Origin: Selaginella tamariscina
Taxonomy: Eukaryota; Streptophyta; Lycopodiopsida; Selaginellales; Selaginellaceae
Length of the DNA: 64,000 nt
Assembly: GCA_003024785.1 (NCBI GenBank)
Contig: PUQB01000572.1
Location: 98,534-162,533, forward strand
Direction of reading: 5' to 3'
The notes under the pieces are model-generated. The model saw only the letters and a list, made by a program, of their open reading frames with translations, searched no databases and was not told where the DNA came from. Every line of letters begins with the position of its first letter. Within the stretch, counting starts at the first letter, position 1. The position numbers were made by a program, and so were the translations under genes. Of this stretch, positions 24,561 through 35,289 are shown piece by piece.

Positions 24561-25962
24561 ACTAGTAAGGTTATTGGGTTTATACCTATAGCTTCCCGTT
24601 GCTCCTGGGAATTATTTCGGTCTAGTCCTTCAATTTTGGACATGTTGAGGTCTAAGTCTTAGTACCCTAGGAGTATCTTCTTCCTCCCTCGCACAACCAC
24701 CCTTCCATTCATGATAGTTGATGAGGATGGGCTCCCTTCATGGGACCATCATGTTTGCTAGCAGTGCAGCACTCCTCAATTGGACGGTATCCCCTCGTCT
24801 AGCAGTTGTCTTGGCATGACCGTGCGACTTTGCAAAATTGTTGCTTGTGATGATGTGATGGTCATAACTGCCAGGGCAGATTCTCCTCTCCCCATGACGG
24901 TATCCCCTCCTCTTTTGGTTGTTGTGGCTCTGCCGTACACCTTTGCAGACAACACTACTTGGTTCTAGAGAGGCATCTTGTAGACATTGGCGCTCATTCC
25001 TAATCTGTTAGCTCATCGATGTTCAATCACCTTCTTATGGGTGGCCTTCCCATGTGTTTGCCCAACTTTGTAGAGCCTCAAGCTGCCATTCTGGTACTCA
25101 CCTTGGCCTACTGCATCGTCCAATCTCTACACTCCTAGTGTAGGAATTTCTTCATCAATGGTTGGTGCCCTCCCTATAGGGGCCTTTTGAATAAGGCTCT
25201 TCCTTCCCTCTTTTTGGGCATCCACAGCTGCCATGCTAGGTGACGATGGCCCTAGGTTTACTACCTTGTGTCCCTCAAAGTGTTGGGTGCACGGAACCTT
25301 CAACTCTCGTCCATCGTCACTCCTTGCACTGTCGTTGCCACTTCGAGTTTCTTGCCTCCAATGCAGGCTTCCCATGTTCTTGGGTTATGTGCAAGGTCTC
25401 CCCCTTTGGGGTACTCATTGAATACAAGTTCAGTTATATGGTGTGGAGACTCATCGTAGACGTCACTTTCACCTATGTCGAGAGGAGGTGGAAGGCTTCC
25501 TTCGTCCCACCATCCGTCCCACTCTACTTCATAAGTTGTTGCCAGGTAGTCTTGCATGTCCAGGTGTTGCTCATTCCCACATGTTCCTAGATCTAGGATT
25601 TTATTAGGTCATGCTAGGGGTTCTTCATACCTTTCTTCATTGTTTGTGGCTTGCGATCAACTTCAATGGTGTTGCGTCGGGTCCTCTGCTTCTCATGAGG
25701 TTGGCCATGTGGTATCTACATCATGAACTTGGACGGGAGAGGTTGGGGCCAACTGTGGCATTTGGGGTACCTCCATGCCCTTTCTTATTTTCTCCTAGTC
25801 AACACAACGCATCCTCCTGGCTAGTTAATATTCATTGATCTCCAATTGTTTGAACGAGTTAATCCTGACTCTTCGATCTCTTCTTCGGACAACAACTCTA
25901 CTAATTACTATGAACTCCATCCAAGTATGGCAATTATCCCTCTACGTTCGCCACAAATGGTC
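24561..25962 (-). other. 5' internal region of gypsy family B
   Basis: Lies between the 5' LTR and the recognisable gag core. The minus strand has stretches such as 25300-25557 (DIGESDVYDESPHHITELVF), which may be the gag N-terminal part or an extra leader ORF. Nothing is specifically identifiable. The segment after the LTR end, CCATTTGTGGCGAACG on the minus strand, is where a primer site would be, but it does not match the usual initiator-Met type. Confidence 0.35.
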
Positions 25963-26345
25963 ATCAGAGACTTTGTAGGCTATGACTTAGGTAGTCTCGA
26001 TGGTCGTCAGGATGCCAGTCAATGCCCAATTCCGGGGTTCCAAGCTAAGGGTCCAACCATGACTTCATGATGTACATGAAGGTGTTGTGGTGACGCCTCT
26101 ACTCGAACATCGCAAGGGTCTGTGTACCGGTGGATTGAAGATCCCCTCTTGGGCTCCTTTGAGGAGGGAGCAAGAAGAGGAGAGGAAGGAAGGAGATTTG
26201 GAGAGGTGGGCAATTGTAGACATAAGAGATATGTATATATTGTCTCTTAGAAGTACGAGATGGCCGGAACAAGACACACACAAGAAGATGGACTAGAAGG
26301 ACCTTGACCCACTATTTACCTCTCTACTTTCCCTATTGAGTCGCC
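25963..26345 (-). repeat. 5' LTR of family B, truncated
   Basis: Matches 15250-15656 over the 'gacttaggtagtctcg' block, the 'gatgtacatgaaggtgttg' block, the 'aagaggagaggaaggaagga' block and the 'cacacacaagaa' block, ending shortly after 'ccctattgagtc'. Sequence beyond about 26345 is AT-rich and unrelated, so the U3 end is lost. Confidence 0.65.
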
Positions 26346-26802
26346 ACCCTATGACATGGTCTTATATACTATGCATTTATAGGGTTTATATAAATACATA
26401 TAAGGCATATATATTATATTATATAATAAATATATCATATTATCTATTATACTTGAATTTATAATATAATATACATTGATCCCCTTATATATAAACCAAT
26501 CACCAAGGTCCTAAGGATGACATGTGTAATGGAGGTGCATTAAGTCAGTAGAATACATATGCATTAAAAATACATGTATATGATGTATATATATATAATT
26601 CATCTATAAATATTACTAGATGAATGTATAATATATTTAGTGATTTACTACTATATATATTTAAGGCTTGTATTGAAGTTTTGAGTATATCCGAAAATGC
26701 ACTATAATACATGGCATAAGTATAATATTCAATGAATTTATTTCTATTTCAGGTTCTCTCTCATGACAATTTGGCATACATACACACACACATAATCTGA
26801 TA

Positions 26803-26837
<35 letters not shown>

Positions 26838-26936
26838 ATGTGTATTAGTGGTAGCCATATATAATATACTTACAGCATAAAATAAACGATACAAGTGACC
26901 AATATATAGCAATGTGTCAACTACTTATACTAGATG
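26346..26936. other. AT-rich spacer with microsatellite
   Basis: Very AT-rich, with runs of TATATA-like sequence and a TG microsatellite at 26803-26838 (about 15 TG units), preceded by a short CA run at about 26780-26792. No gene seen. Confidence 0.6.
26803..26838. repeat. TG dinucleotide microsatellite
   Basis: Uninterrupted TG run directly after atatgtatg; the short CA run just upstream allows a small hairpin. Confidence 0.9.
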
Positions 26937-29900
26937 TGCACGTTGTAACTAAAATGGGCATGATACATGAAAGGGGAATATAAAATAAATTATTAATTAA
27001 TACTTAAGCTTTAATTATTAATTAATTAATTATCAAATATTTAATTAAGACTTAAATATTAATTAATTAACAAGTTAATCCTTTATTAATTTTACTTAGT
27101 AAAGAATATTATTAAAATATCTTAGAATATTCGTATTATTCTTCATTGTAAAAATATTTTATAATAATTAAAAAATATTATCAAACATAATTACAAATAA
27201 AATCCTTTTCATGTTAATCTATTTGTAAATACTTTCTCCTTAACCATACAGAGAAATCTCTTCATTTTATCTAAGTCATCACTCTCCGGATTAATTGAAT
27301 CATTTTGGTCAATATCTTTATGTTGTTGCCACCACCTAAAACTCTCACGAATGCAATTAGGAGTTGCCATCCTTGTTAATACATAAACTGTGATAAGAAC
27401 AGGAGTGCATAAAGATTTATTTAAAACATGACATTCCTTAAGAATAATATTGTAGAGCGCCGGTTGTTCTCCTTCAATTTATAAAATTTAAAATCACAAG
27501 AAAAAAAAAGTGTCAAGGTATGTTTAATATGGTGAATATTAAGTTTTCAAGATTCTTCTTTTTGAAGCACATATCTAAGTAGTTCACTAGCTCATCCATG
27601 GTATTGATATCAGAATATGGGTCGAAAGTGATTGGATGGATACAAGTAATGTTTTGGTTAAGCATAGCCTTTTGAGGAGATCATTTACTACTAAGATATG
27701 TGCGTTCTTCATTGTCCTTAATTGATTGATCTCTCAATGAAGCCTAATTAATCTTTCATTCTTGAAGAAGTATGACTTGCTTTTCTTTCTTATATTGTAA
27801 AATTCGAGAGATTTATAACATATTCGCTGGTAAAAAATTTAATCTTTACGAATCATCTCTTCTAGAACACTACAATGTTTGTTAAGTAAATTCAACAGTG
27901 GTGTCAAGTTGTAAATCAGCATGTATGACCAAATCCCCATAATTCCACGCATCTCCTTAACCTTTTAAAAGAGATGGTCCAACCCTGGATAAAAAAACAT
28001 CATAACGAAATTTATCATGACAACGAATGAAATCTCCTTGTTTGATTTCTTTTTCTCTATCCTCACACCTTTGTCGATGAAGCAAAACACCATTGTCATT
28101 CAACAACACAATATGACCATGAGTAGCAAGGGGCAAGTTGCCTCTTGAATGCTTTGTAACTCACTTGTTTGGTCCCTTTCACATTTATCTTTTGACGCTA
28201 TATTGTTGTCGATCCCTTTATCATTTACTTGTACATTATCCTTACAAGATTCATATATTGCAAGCATTGAAGAAAGTGATTTAGGAACTAAAGGCAATAA
28301 AAATGGTGATGCAAAATTGATGTGGTCCCCATAGTAAGAATGTTTTTGAGCTGCATTATTATTCATTTCCTGCATGAACTCTGTCATTCTGATATGTGGC
28401 ACAAGAAATTTTTGCCAAACCCCTCTTTATTTTCCGTACAAATATAAACGAAATATACAAAAATGCTTTATGTTACACTCATTTATAACTATTTGTCAGT
28501 TTAACAATTCATTAACAATTCTTCTTTACTGTTACCTTTTGAGTGAGGCAAAGAAGGTTTCAACCGCTTAGAAGATCGTTTAACATATTCTGTTTCTTCT
28601 ATTAATGTTTCCATGGTTAATAGAGTAAGTGAATGTTTTGTACTTCTTAAGATAACTTTTGGTCTAATATCTGGTTCAAGATCATTCTCAGACTCTGACA
28701 TTGAACCAGGCTCCTCCTCATAGCTATCGCACTTCTCGGAGGGAATTTTCCCAAATACTCATGTATGAGTTTGTTGGGGTAGTCAGTCTTTATCCACTTG
28801 TTCAAGTCTCAACCATGGTTTATTCTTTTCAACGGCAAACACACATGTATCCGAAGGTAACACTCCTTCAAGACGGATCTTCTAGTGCAGTAGTAAAAAA
28901 CTCATGCATACTGTGAAACCCATGATCAAGTTGACGATGCTCCGTGCCCTGCTTGTAATGTTTGGATAACGTACATTGCCGAATACATCCTCTTAGCTAT
29001 CAGTGTATCAGATGGAGGTTAGGCCCGTTGGAGTGCAAACAGATGCTGGCAGTCATTTGGAAGTTTGAAATTGTTTGGCGCATTCCTAACAACCAAGTGA
29101 ACAACCATATCAATGCACTTGGATTAGCATCGTTCATATAAAATCCTGTCCAACAATGTTTATTCTTCTTGGAAAGATGAAGGCAAAAGTATCGGTGACA
29201 TGAGCAAGAATCAAGAAATAAATACCTGAAAATGTAGTATCAGTAAGTGTGCAAAAATTCAATAATAAATACCTTCTTTGTACATGCTTGCATAGCTAAG
29301 TTTCTCCACCAAATCCTTAATGCCTTTTCTGAAGGATTTTTTGACACCGCCGATCCATCACAAAATTTGAAACGTTTCTTACAAGCAGTGATGTTACCCC
29401 ATAAAGTCTTTGAATCTGACAACAAACATCTGTAGGGCTTGTTATGATTCGTAGCATCCTCCTTTATAAGGTTTAACTCGGTTCTCCACTGCTAAAGGAC
29501 TGCCATAAGAGAAGCGTCATTGTGATGTTCTCCTTTCTTGAGTTGGCATGCAATAGATTCTTGCCTAGATCTTCGATTGATTCATCCATTGCACAAGCAT
29601 ATCATCATCTGTCACATGCAATATTTGCTGACTTCTTTGTATGTTGAAGCAAGGTCCAACCCAGTTTATGGCAGTGTATTCCCAACCACTCCTTGAAGTG
29701 CTGATCGTCTTAGCTCCATTGCCTTGAGATGAAAAGGAGAGGTGGGCTGCTGTTATTAATTTGTAGTTTATCATCAGCCACCAAATCAGCTAACACATCC
29801 GTCTCCTCCACCATTATTCCATTCAAAGGCTTCAACCATGCGAGCTTGAAGTTGTTATTTACATCCTTCGCAGATTGATTAGATTTAGCCTTCGGCGTCT

Positions 29901-30765
29901 TACTAGGTTTCTTTGTAGACTTTTTCAAGGGCTCCCCTTCACTTGTCTGCTTCTTCTTCAATGTTCATTTTGTAAACGATTCTATAATCCCCACCCATTT
30001 GGCAAAGACCTTGTCCTTGGAGCAAGAAATCAACATCATCGAAAGGATGTTTCCTTCCTACCCACATGGGCAAAATCAACTGTTGCAATTTCTTCAGCTT
30101 TCTGAAGATTAAAAAAAAGACAGATTAATATACTAGCGAAATAAATCTCGCAAAGACAATTTACTTACCCAATATTTTACACTTTTTCTCTCCCTGCAGT
30201 AGCTCTTTGTGGTTGCCCAAGATTTTCCCACATGGATCGTATGTGTTTGAACTTCTCCCATATTTTGCTATTGTAGTGGTTGGTGTCGGCAGCGTCCCAT
30301 TCCGCCGATAACTTATGATATTACTAGGTTGTGAGATTTAGCTTAGCTAAAAATGCTGATCTTTTGTTAGCTTCTCACGGGTATGCTCAGAAAGTTTTGT
30401 TGCCATTGTTCCTTTATTGTGTTCATTGAGAAGTTATTGGGCTGCCGTTATCATGTGTTGGCTGTTAATAATATAATACCTGATTGATTTTTTATTCTCT
30501 GTCTGGATCATCATGATTTGTTCTGGTGTTGTCACCCATACTATCTCAATGCCTTTCTTTCTTTCATAATATGGGCACAAAACAGCATTATGTGAAATAA
30601 TGTAAAAACTGTCGTCCTTCATCTTCTCCATCAGCTCAGCTATACGTTCTTGGTTGAGTGGTATGTAATTGAAGTTGGGGTTAATGCTACAATACTTAAC
30701 CCTACACTCGTTAAATCCTATCATCCAACATTATTTCCTTGTGGCTTATTGCAGCATGGGATGCC
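26937..30765 (-). mobile_element. TIR-family element carrying gene X, right end lost in gap
   Basis: The left end, TGCACGTTGTAACTAAAATG then GGCATG, is the same terminal repeat as at 19325 and 45438. Behind an AT-rich subterminal zone (27000-27190) lies a decayed minus-strand gene whose 3' end points at the terminal repeat, as in the 45438 element. The other end is not visible because the N gap starts at 30766. Whether gene X is cargo of the element or a host gene next to a stray terminus cannot be settled here. Confidence 0.45.
27195..30724 (-). pseudogene. Gene X copy 1: ParB/sulfiredoxin-like domain protein, decayed
   Basis: The N-terminal exon region (30434-30724) reads RVKYCSINPNFNYIPLNQER, then IAELMEKMKDD, HNAVLCPYYERKKG, WVTTPEQIMMIQ and YYIINSQHMITAAQ. 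The layout (LN-x-RI-x-ELM, then YYII-x-GQH-x-x-AA) is that of ParB/sulfiredoxin-fold domains. A 67-bp intron at 30102-30168 (GTAAGT...TTCAG on the minus strand) is shared with copy 2. A lysine-rich linker (29880-29961) and several further broken stretches follow, down to QPALYNIILKECHVLNKSLC near 27460 and a closing part near 27200. Stops and frameshifts are frequent. Function unknown; the fold assignment is mine from motif layout only. Confidence 0.5.
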
Positions 30766-31691
30766 NNNNNNNNNNNNNNNNNNNNNNNNNNNNNNNNNNN
30801 NNNNNNNNNNNNNNNNNNNNNNNNNNNNNNNNNNNNNNNNNNNNNNNNNNNNNNNNNNNNNNNNNNNNNNNNNNNNNNNNNNNNNNNNNNNNNNNNNNNN
30901 NNNNNNNNNNNNNNNNNNNNNNNNNNNNNNNNNNNNNNNNNNNNNNNNNNNNNNNNNNNNNNNNNNNNNNNNNNNNNNNNNNNNNNNNNNNNNNNNNNNN
31001 NNNNNNNNNNNNNNNNNNNNNNNNNNNNNNNNNNNNNNNNNNNNNNNNNNNNNNNNNNNNNNNNNNNNNNNNNNNNNNNNNNNNNNNNNNNNNNNNNNNN
31101 NNNNNNNNNNNNNNNNNNNNNNNNNNNNNNNNNNNNNNNNNNNNNNNNNNNNNNNNNNNNNNNNNNNNNNNNNNNNNNNNNNNNNNNNNNNNNNNNNNNN
31201 NNNNNNNNNNNNNNNNNNNNNNNNNNNNNNNNNNNNNNNNNNNNNNNNNNNNNNNNNNNNNNNNNNNNNNNNNNNNNNNNNNNNNNNNNNNNNNNNNNNN
31301 NNNNNNNNNNNNNNNNNNNNNNNNNNNNNNNNNNNNNNNNNNNNNNNNNNNNNNNNNNNNNNNNNNNNNNNNNNNNNNNNNNNNNNNNNNNNNNNNNNNN
31401 NNNNNNNNNNNNNNNNNNNNNNNNNNNNNNNNNNNNNNNNNNNNNNNNNNNNNNNNNNNNNNNNNNNNNNNNNNNNNNNNNNNNNNNNNNNNNNNNNNNN
31501 NNNNNNNNNNNNNNNNNNNNNNNNNNNNNNNNNNNNNNNNNNNNNNNNNNNNNNNNNNNNNNNNNNNNNNNNNNNNNNNNNNNNNNNNNNNNNNNNNNNN
31601 NNNNNNNNNNNNNNNNNNNNNNNNNNNNNNNNNNNNNNNNNNNNNNNNNNNNNNNNNNNNNNNNNNNNNNNNNNNNNNNNNNNNNNNNNNN
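30766..31691. other. Assembly gap (N)
   Basis: 926 undetermined bases. By comparison with the 543-bp 3' LTR at 36769, the gap should hold about 470 bp of the 5' LTR of chromovirus copy 1, plus the junction to gene X. Confidence 0.99.
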
Positions 31692-31764
31692 TGTCTGCTT
31701 CTGAGTCAAGCTTCCTTGTTCTCGGAATCCTGCTCACTTTTTGTTCCTAGATCGTGGCTTGACA
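31692..31764 (+). repeat. Visible end of the 5' LTR, chromovirus copy 1
   Basis: Matches the last 70 bases of the 3' LTR (agtcaagcttccttgttct ... gtggcttgaca) and ends in TGACA. The rest of this LTR falls in the N gap. Confidence 0.85.
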
Positions 31765-31766
31765 GT

Positions 31767-31778
31767 TTGATAGTAACT
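31767..31778 (+). promoter_or_regulatory. Putative self-primer binding site, copy 1
   Basis: TTGATAGTAACT begins two bases after the LTR end. It is the exact reverse complement of AGTTACTATCAA at 37088-37099 in the 3' LTR of the same element. No TGG-type tRNA primer site is present. See the finding on self-priming. Confidence 0.65.
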
Positions 31779-31857
31779 GCTTTCATAGCTTTCGATTTTC
31801 AGCTACTTTTTTTCTTGATTCTTCTCCTTCGTTTTCCTCCTTTTTCTTTCATAGATC

Positions 31858-32815
31858 ATGGCCGATTTTGAGCAATTTCAACGCAAGCACCAAATGTTGC
31901 TTCATGAGCTGGCCACTTTGCGCCAAGTGGTCACAGATCTGCAAGGTTCCACCAAACGGTGCATGCAGCTGCTGATGCATCCTCCAAGGCTGCTGCAGGC
32001 TCTCTTCAAGCATCCGTGGTTTCCTCTCCATCGAACACTTCTTCGGAGCCGAAGATCAGCATGCCGGAAAAGTTCAATGGCAATCGTGCCGATTTCCAAG
32101 GGTTCCTGAATAGATAGGCTTTTGATCCGCATGCAACCACGCCGCTACTCGACTGATGCACAAAAGGTTGGCCTTTTGGCATCCTACTAGTTGGATCTCC
32201 ACGGGCTTGGGTTGCCCCTTTGCTGGAGCGTGACGACCCATTGATGGAAGACTTTGAAGGTTTCGTGGCTGCCTTTGAAGCTGCTTTGGAGATCCGATAA
32301 GTACCGTTTGCATGCACAAAGTTACAAGCTCACACAAGGATCCACCAGCTTCGTCTATGCATCCGAATTTCAGCAACTTTGCACGAACATTCCATGGGAC
32401 GAGACTGCATTGATGAACATTTCGTTTTGGGTTGAGGGATGACGTGAAGGACCTTCTCCTTACGTTACCGGATGCCCAAACATTAGCGGAGATCATGCAA
32501 CAGGCCGTTCGCTGCGACAACCGCTTGTTCGAGCGTCGTCAGGAAAAATCCCGTCAGCAGTTCCTGCAAACCAATCCTGCAGCTTGGTACATACTCCTGC
32601 GACACCTTCTGGAGTAGTTCCTATGGAGGTTGAGAAATACAAGCGTGGCTCACTTTCCTGCTGAGAAGCAACGTCGCCGCAGTGAGAATCTATGTTTGTA
32701 TTGTGGTGAAGCAGGACACAAGGCGGTGGAATGTCCTATTAAAGCCAGGAAGTTCAAGACGCGTGAAGTTGAAGCTGAAGTTCAGTCGGAAAACTTCAAT
32801 GTTCACTTCGTCTAG
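31858..32815 (+). pseudogene. gag of chromovirus copy 1
   Basis: Starts at the ATG of MADFEQFQRKHQMLLHELAT, followed by LRQVVTDLQG (coiled-coil-like). The capsid part is recognisable in pieces: RRYSTDAQKVGLL and SPRAWVAPLLE (about 32130-32230), then FVYASEFQQLCTNIPWDETA and LRDDVKDLLLTLPDAQTLAE. It ends with a perfect CCHC zinc knuckle, [14 protein letters not shown] (32693-32734), and a TAG at 32813. Frameshifts occur near 31955, 32100, 32280 and 32610, and about 75 bp present in copy 2 (57130-57205) are missing. Not translatable as assembled. Confidence 0.8.
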
Positions 32816-32826
32816 GAGCCGCGAAG

Positions 32827-33276
32827 TTGGACGTAGGTGCAGGCTCCATTGGTGCTGCTCATACCATTCCATCACTCAAGTTTCCTGTACACATTCATCT
32901 CAATAATCGAGAGCTCAAGGAGTTTGCCCTGTTAGACACTGGTGCAAATGCATGCTTCATGGATGACACTTTTGCAACTCAACATGGCATTCCGGTGGTG
33001 AAGTTGAAGCGTGCAGTTCCTGTAGAGGTGGCCGATGGTCGTCTGATTGCTTCTGGCGCAGTTACCCATGCTACCAAACCTCTCTTTAGTCATGGCGCAT
33101 TCAACTGTTCGATTTCCTTCAACTTGATCAAGACTCGGTCGACTCCCATCATTTTGGGCATGCCATGGTTCGTTGTTGCAAATCCTCAGATCGACTGGAG
33201 GTCTAGGACGCTCACGTTTTCCTCTCTGCAACCAGGATCAATCCTGTACCTTCCTGTGTGCAGGATACATCCTTAG
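32827..33276 (+). pseudogene. Retropepsin (start of pol), chromovirus copy 1
   Basis: An uninterrupted frame with the aspartic protease active site ALLDTGANACFMDD (catalytic DTG at 32935-32943) and the closing IILGMPWFVVANPQIDW. It processes the polyprotein. In copy 2 the equivalent frame opens with ATG (57755), 11 bases after the gag stop and in another frame; here that codon is TTG. This is the only domain of copy 1 intact in one frame. It probably belonged to a longer pol. Confidence 0.8.
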
Positions 33277-33925
33277 TGTCTGAGGCAGTACAAGCTACAG
33301 GATTGACCGTGCCTGTTCCTGTATCAGTGTTGAAGACTCCTCCTCGACAGGATTCACCTCATGTCAGTTCCTCAGCACATCCGCAGGCTCTCTCCACTCC
33401 TGTAAGTTGCGGATTCCTGTACAGGGTTCTTCCAATCCTGTATCAGTGTCGAAGGTTCCTCCTCAACAGGATCCACCTCCTATTGGTTCCAGCACACTCA
33501 CAGGCTCTCCTCACTCCTGTGCATCCACGGACTTCTGTACAGGATTCTTCCAATCCTGTACACTTGTCAACATCCACACATGTTTCTCCCAATCCTGCCT
33601 CTTTTCATTACTCTTTTCTGTTCCACCCCCAAGATCCTTCTTTTTTTCAATCACAGCTCCCTCCTTCTCCTCTCCGAGTTCTTACCACTACCATGCATGA
33701 ACTTGCCACTGATCCTGCTCCTTTTCATCTTTTTGCCTTCCAAGTAACTCCTACGTCCTCTTCTACCTTTCCTGTATCTGACTCCCCTGTTTTTCAATCT
33801 CCTTCTCCTTCCTCTTCTTCTCCTCCTTCTTCCCTGCCATCCAAGTATCACTCCTTTAGGACGTTTTTGACAAGCACAAGGCTGCAGTTCTTCCTGTTCA
33901 CAGGTCCTACGACTGTCCTATCGAT
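33277..33925 (+). other. Pro/Ser-rich linker between protease and RT
   Basis: Low-complexity coding spacer. The nucleotide sequence holds imperfect repeats built on cctgtatcagtgt-gaag-tcctcct and on acaggattc; translation is rich in P, S, Q and T (for example PSPSSSSPPSSLPSKYHS). Equivalent sequence exists in copy 2 (58180-58780). Such a long linker is not a standard chromovirus domain. Confidence 0.6.
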
Positions 33926-33928
33926 CTT

Positions 33929-35230
33929 GTGGAAGGAAAGACTCCACCGTTCGGACCGATTTATGCACTGTCACCTACAGAATTGGAGGTTCTTCGTCAG
34001 TACATCGAGGAAAACTTGGCATCCGGCTTCATTCGTCACTCAAAGTCCCTGCAGGAGCACCTATCTTCTTTGTCAAGAAGAAAGATGGGAGTTTACGTTT
34101 GGTTGTGGACTACAGAGGTTTGAATCAAGTCACCATTCGGAATCGGTACCCGTTGCCATTGATCCCGGAACTTCTCGATCGGCTGCAAGGAGCAAAGGTG
34201 TTCACGAAGATCGACTTACGAGGGGCTTACAATCTTGTACGGATTCGTGGCGATGAGTGGAAGACTGCCTTTCGTACAAGGTATGGACACTTCGAGTACA
34301 CGGTGATGCCTTTCGGACTTACCAATGCCCCAGCCGTGTTCCAACACATGGTGAACGACATCTTTCGTGACTTCTTGGACCAGTTTGTGGTAATCTACCT
34401 CGATGACATTTTGATTTTCTCCAAGGACCAGGCGGCTCATGACAAGCATGTACGACTAGTCCTACAGGCTTCGCGAGCATGGCCTGTATGCGAAGTTGGA
34501 GAAGTGTTTCTTCGACAGGGATACTGTGGAGTTCTTGGGCTACATCGTCTCTCTGCTGGGTTTCCATGGACATGCACAAGGTGAAGACTATCGGAGTGGG
34601 AGAGGCCCAAGTCTGTACGAGACGTACAATGTTTCCTTGGCTTTGCAAACTTCTACAGGCGTTTCATACAGGACTTCTCCAAGCGTGTACTTCCACTCAC
34701 GGAACTCACCAAGCGCACAAGTGTTCTCTTGGTCCGACAAGGCGGAACATGCATTCACAACACTCAAGGACGCCTTCACGACAGCTCCGATTTTAGCACA
34801 TCCTGATCCTTCTCGTCCCTTCTTCGTTGAAGCAGATGCCTCGGATTTTGCAGTAGGATCTGTTCTATCACAAGTTGGAGAAGACAAGTTGCTTCATCTG
34901 TAGCTTTTCACTCTCGTAAGTTCCTTTGGCGGAGATCAATTACGAGATTCATGACAAGGAACTCAAGGCCATTGTGGATTCGTTCGAGGAGTGGCGGCAT
35001 TTCCTGGAAGGTGCTGCATCCTGTACAAGTTCTTACGGATCACAAGAACCTGGAGTATTTTCAAACGGCTCGAGTTCTCAGTCGGCGACAGGCTAGGTGG
35101 GGGAGTTCCTATCACGTTTTGATTTTCGTCATCATCTACAGGCCTGGTTTTCAAATGGCAAGGCGGATGCATTGTCTAGGCGCTCTTACCTTGCACCGCC
35201 CGGCGATCCTGCATATGACTGTCAAAAGCA
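33929..35230 (+). pseudogene. Reverse transcriptase and RNase H, chromovirus copy 1
   Basis: RT starts near [20 protein letters not shown]. It continues with [16 protein letters not shown] sequence, [69 protein letters not shown] and the catalytic YLDD at 34396-34407 ([12 protein letters not shown]). RNase H begins at [18 protein letters not shown] (about 34815-34868) and closes with [20 protein letters not shown] and ADALSRR (about 35170). Frameshifts lie near 34085, 34480, 34600, 34895, 35000 and 35100, several at single-base losses. All catalytic motifs seen are conserved, so decay, if real, is recent. Confidence 0.85.
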
Positions 35231-35289
35231 AGTGTTGTTGGGTCCTGATCGACTTCGGCTTGCAGCACTACAAGTTCATCAGGCTCCAG

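Larger units (their letters stand above)
15238..26345 (-). mobile_element. Ty3/gypsy retrotransposon, family B, nested and internally deleted
   Basis: Read on the minus strand, the order is 5' LTR (25963-26345, truncated), leader and gag (23750-25960), aspartic protease (22800-23060), the pre-RT segment (22215-22474), the C-terminal half of integrase (21600-22215), a 3' region and the 3' LTR (15238 to about 17700). Two later insertions interrupt it: a solo LTR of family A inside the 3' LTR and a TIR transposon at 19325-21402. All coding parts carry stops and frameshifts, so the element is dead. RT, RNase H and the catalytic part of integrase are missing by a single internal deletion at about 22215. 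Confidence 0.7.

Noticed and set aside
26661..26912. Minus-strand frame with a THTHTH run
   Set aside because: Produced by the TG/CA microsatellite at 26803-26838; no domain.
30650..31871. Long open frames of 320-400 codons over the gap
   Set aside because: They consist almost entirely of undetermined bases (N).
33258..34256. 332-codon plus-strand frame as an independent gene
   Set aside because: It is the low-complexity linker of the chromovirus running on into RT in the wrong frame.
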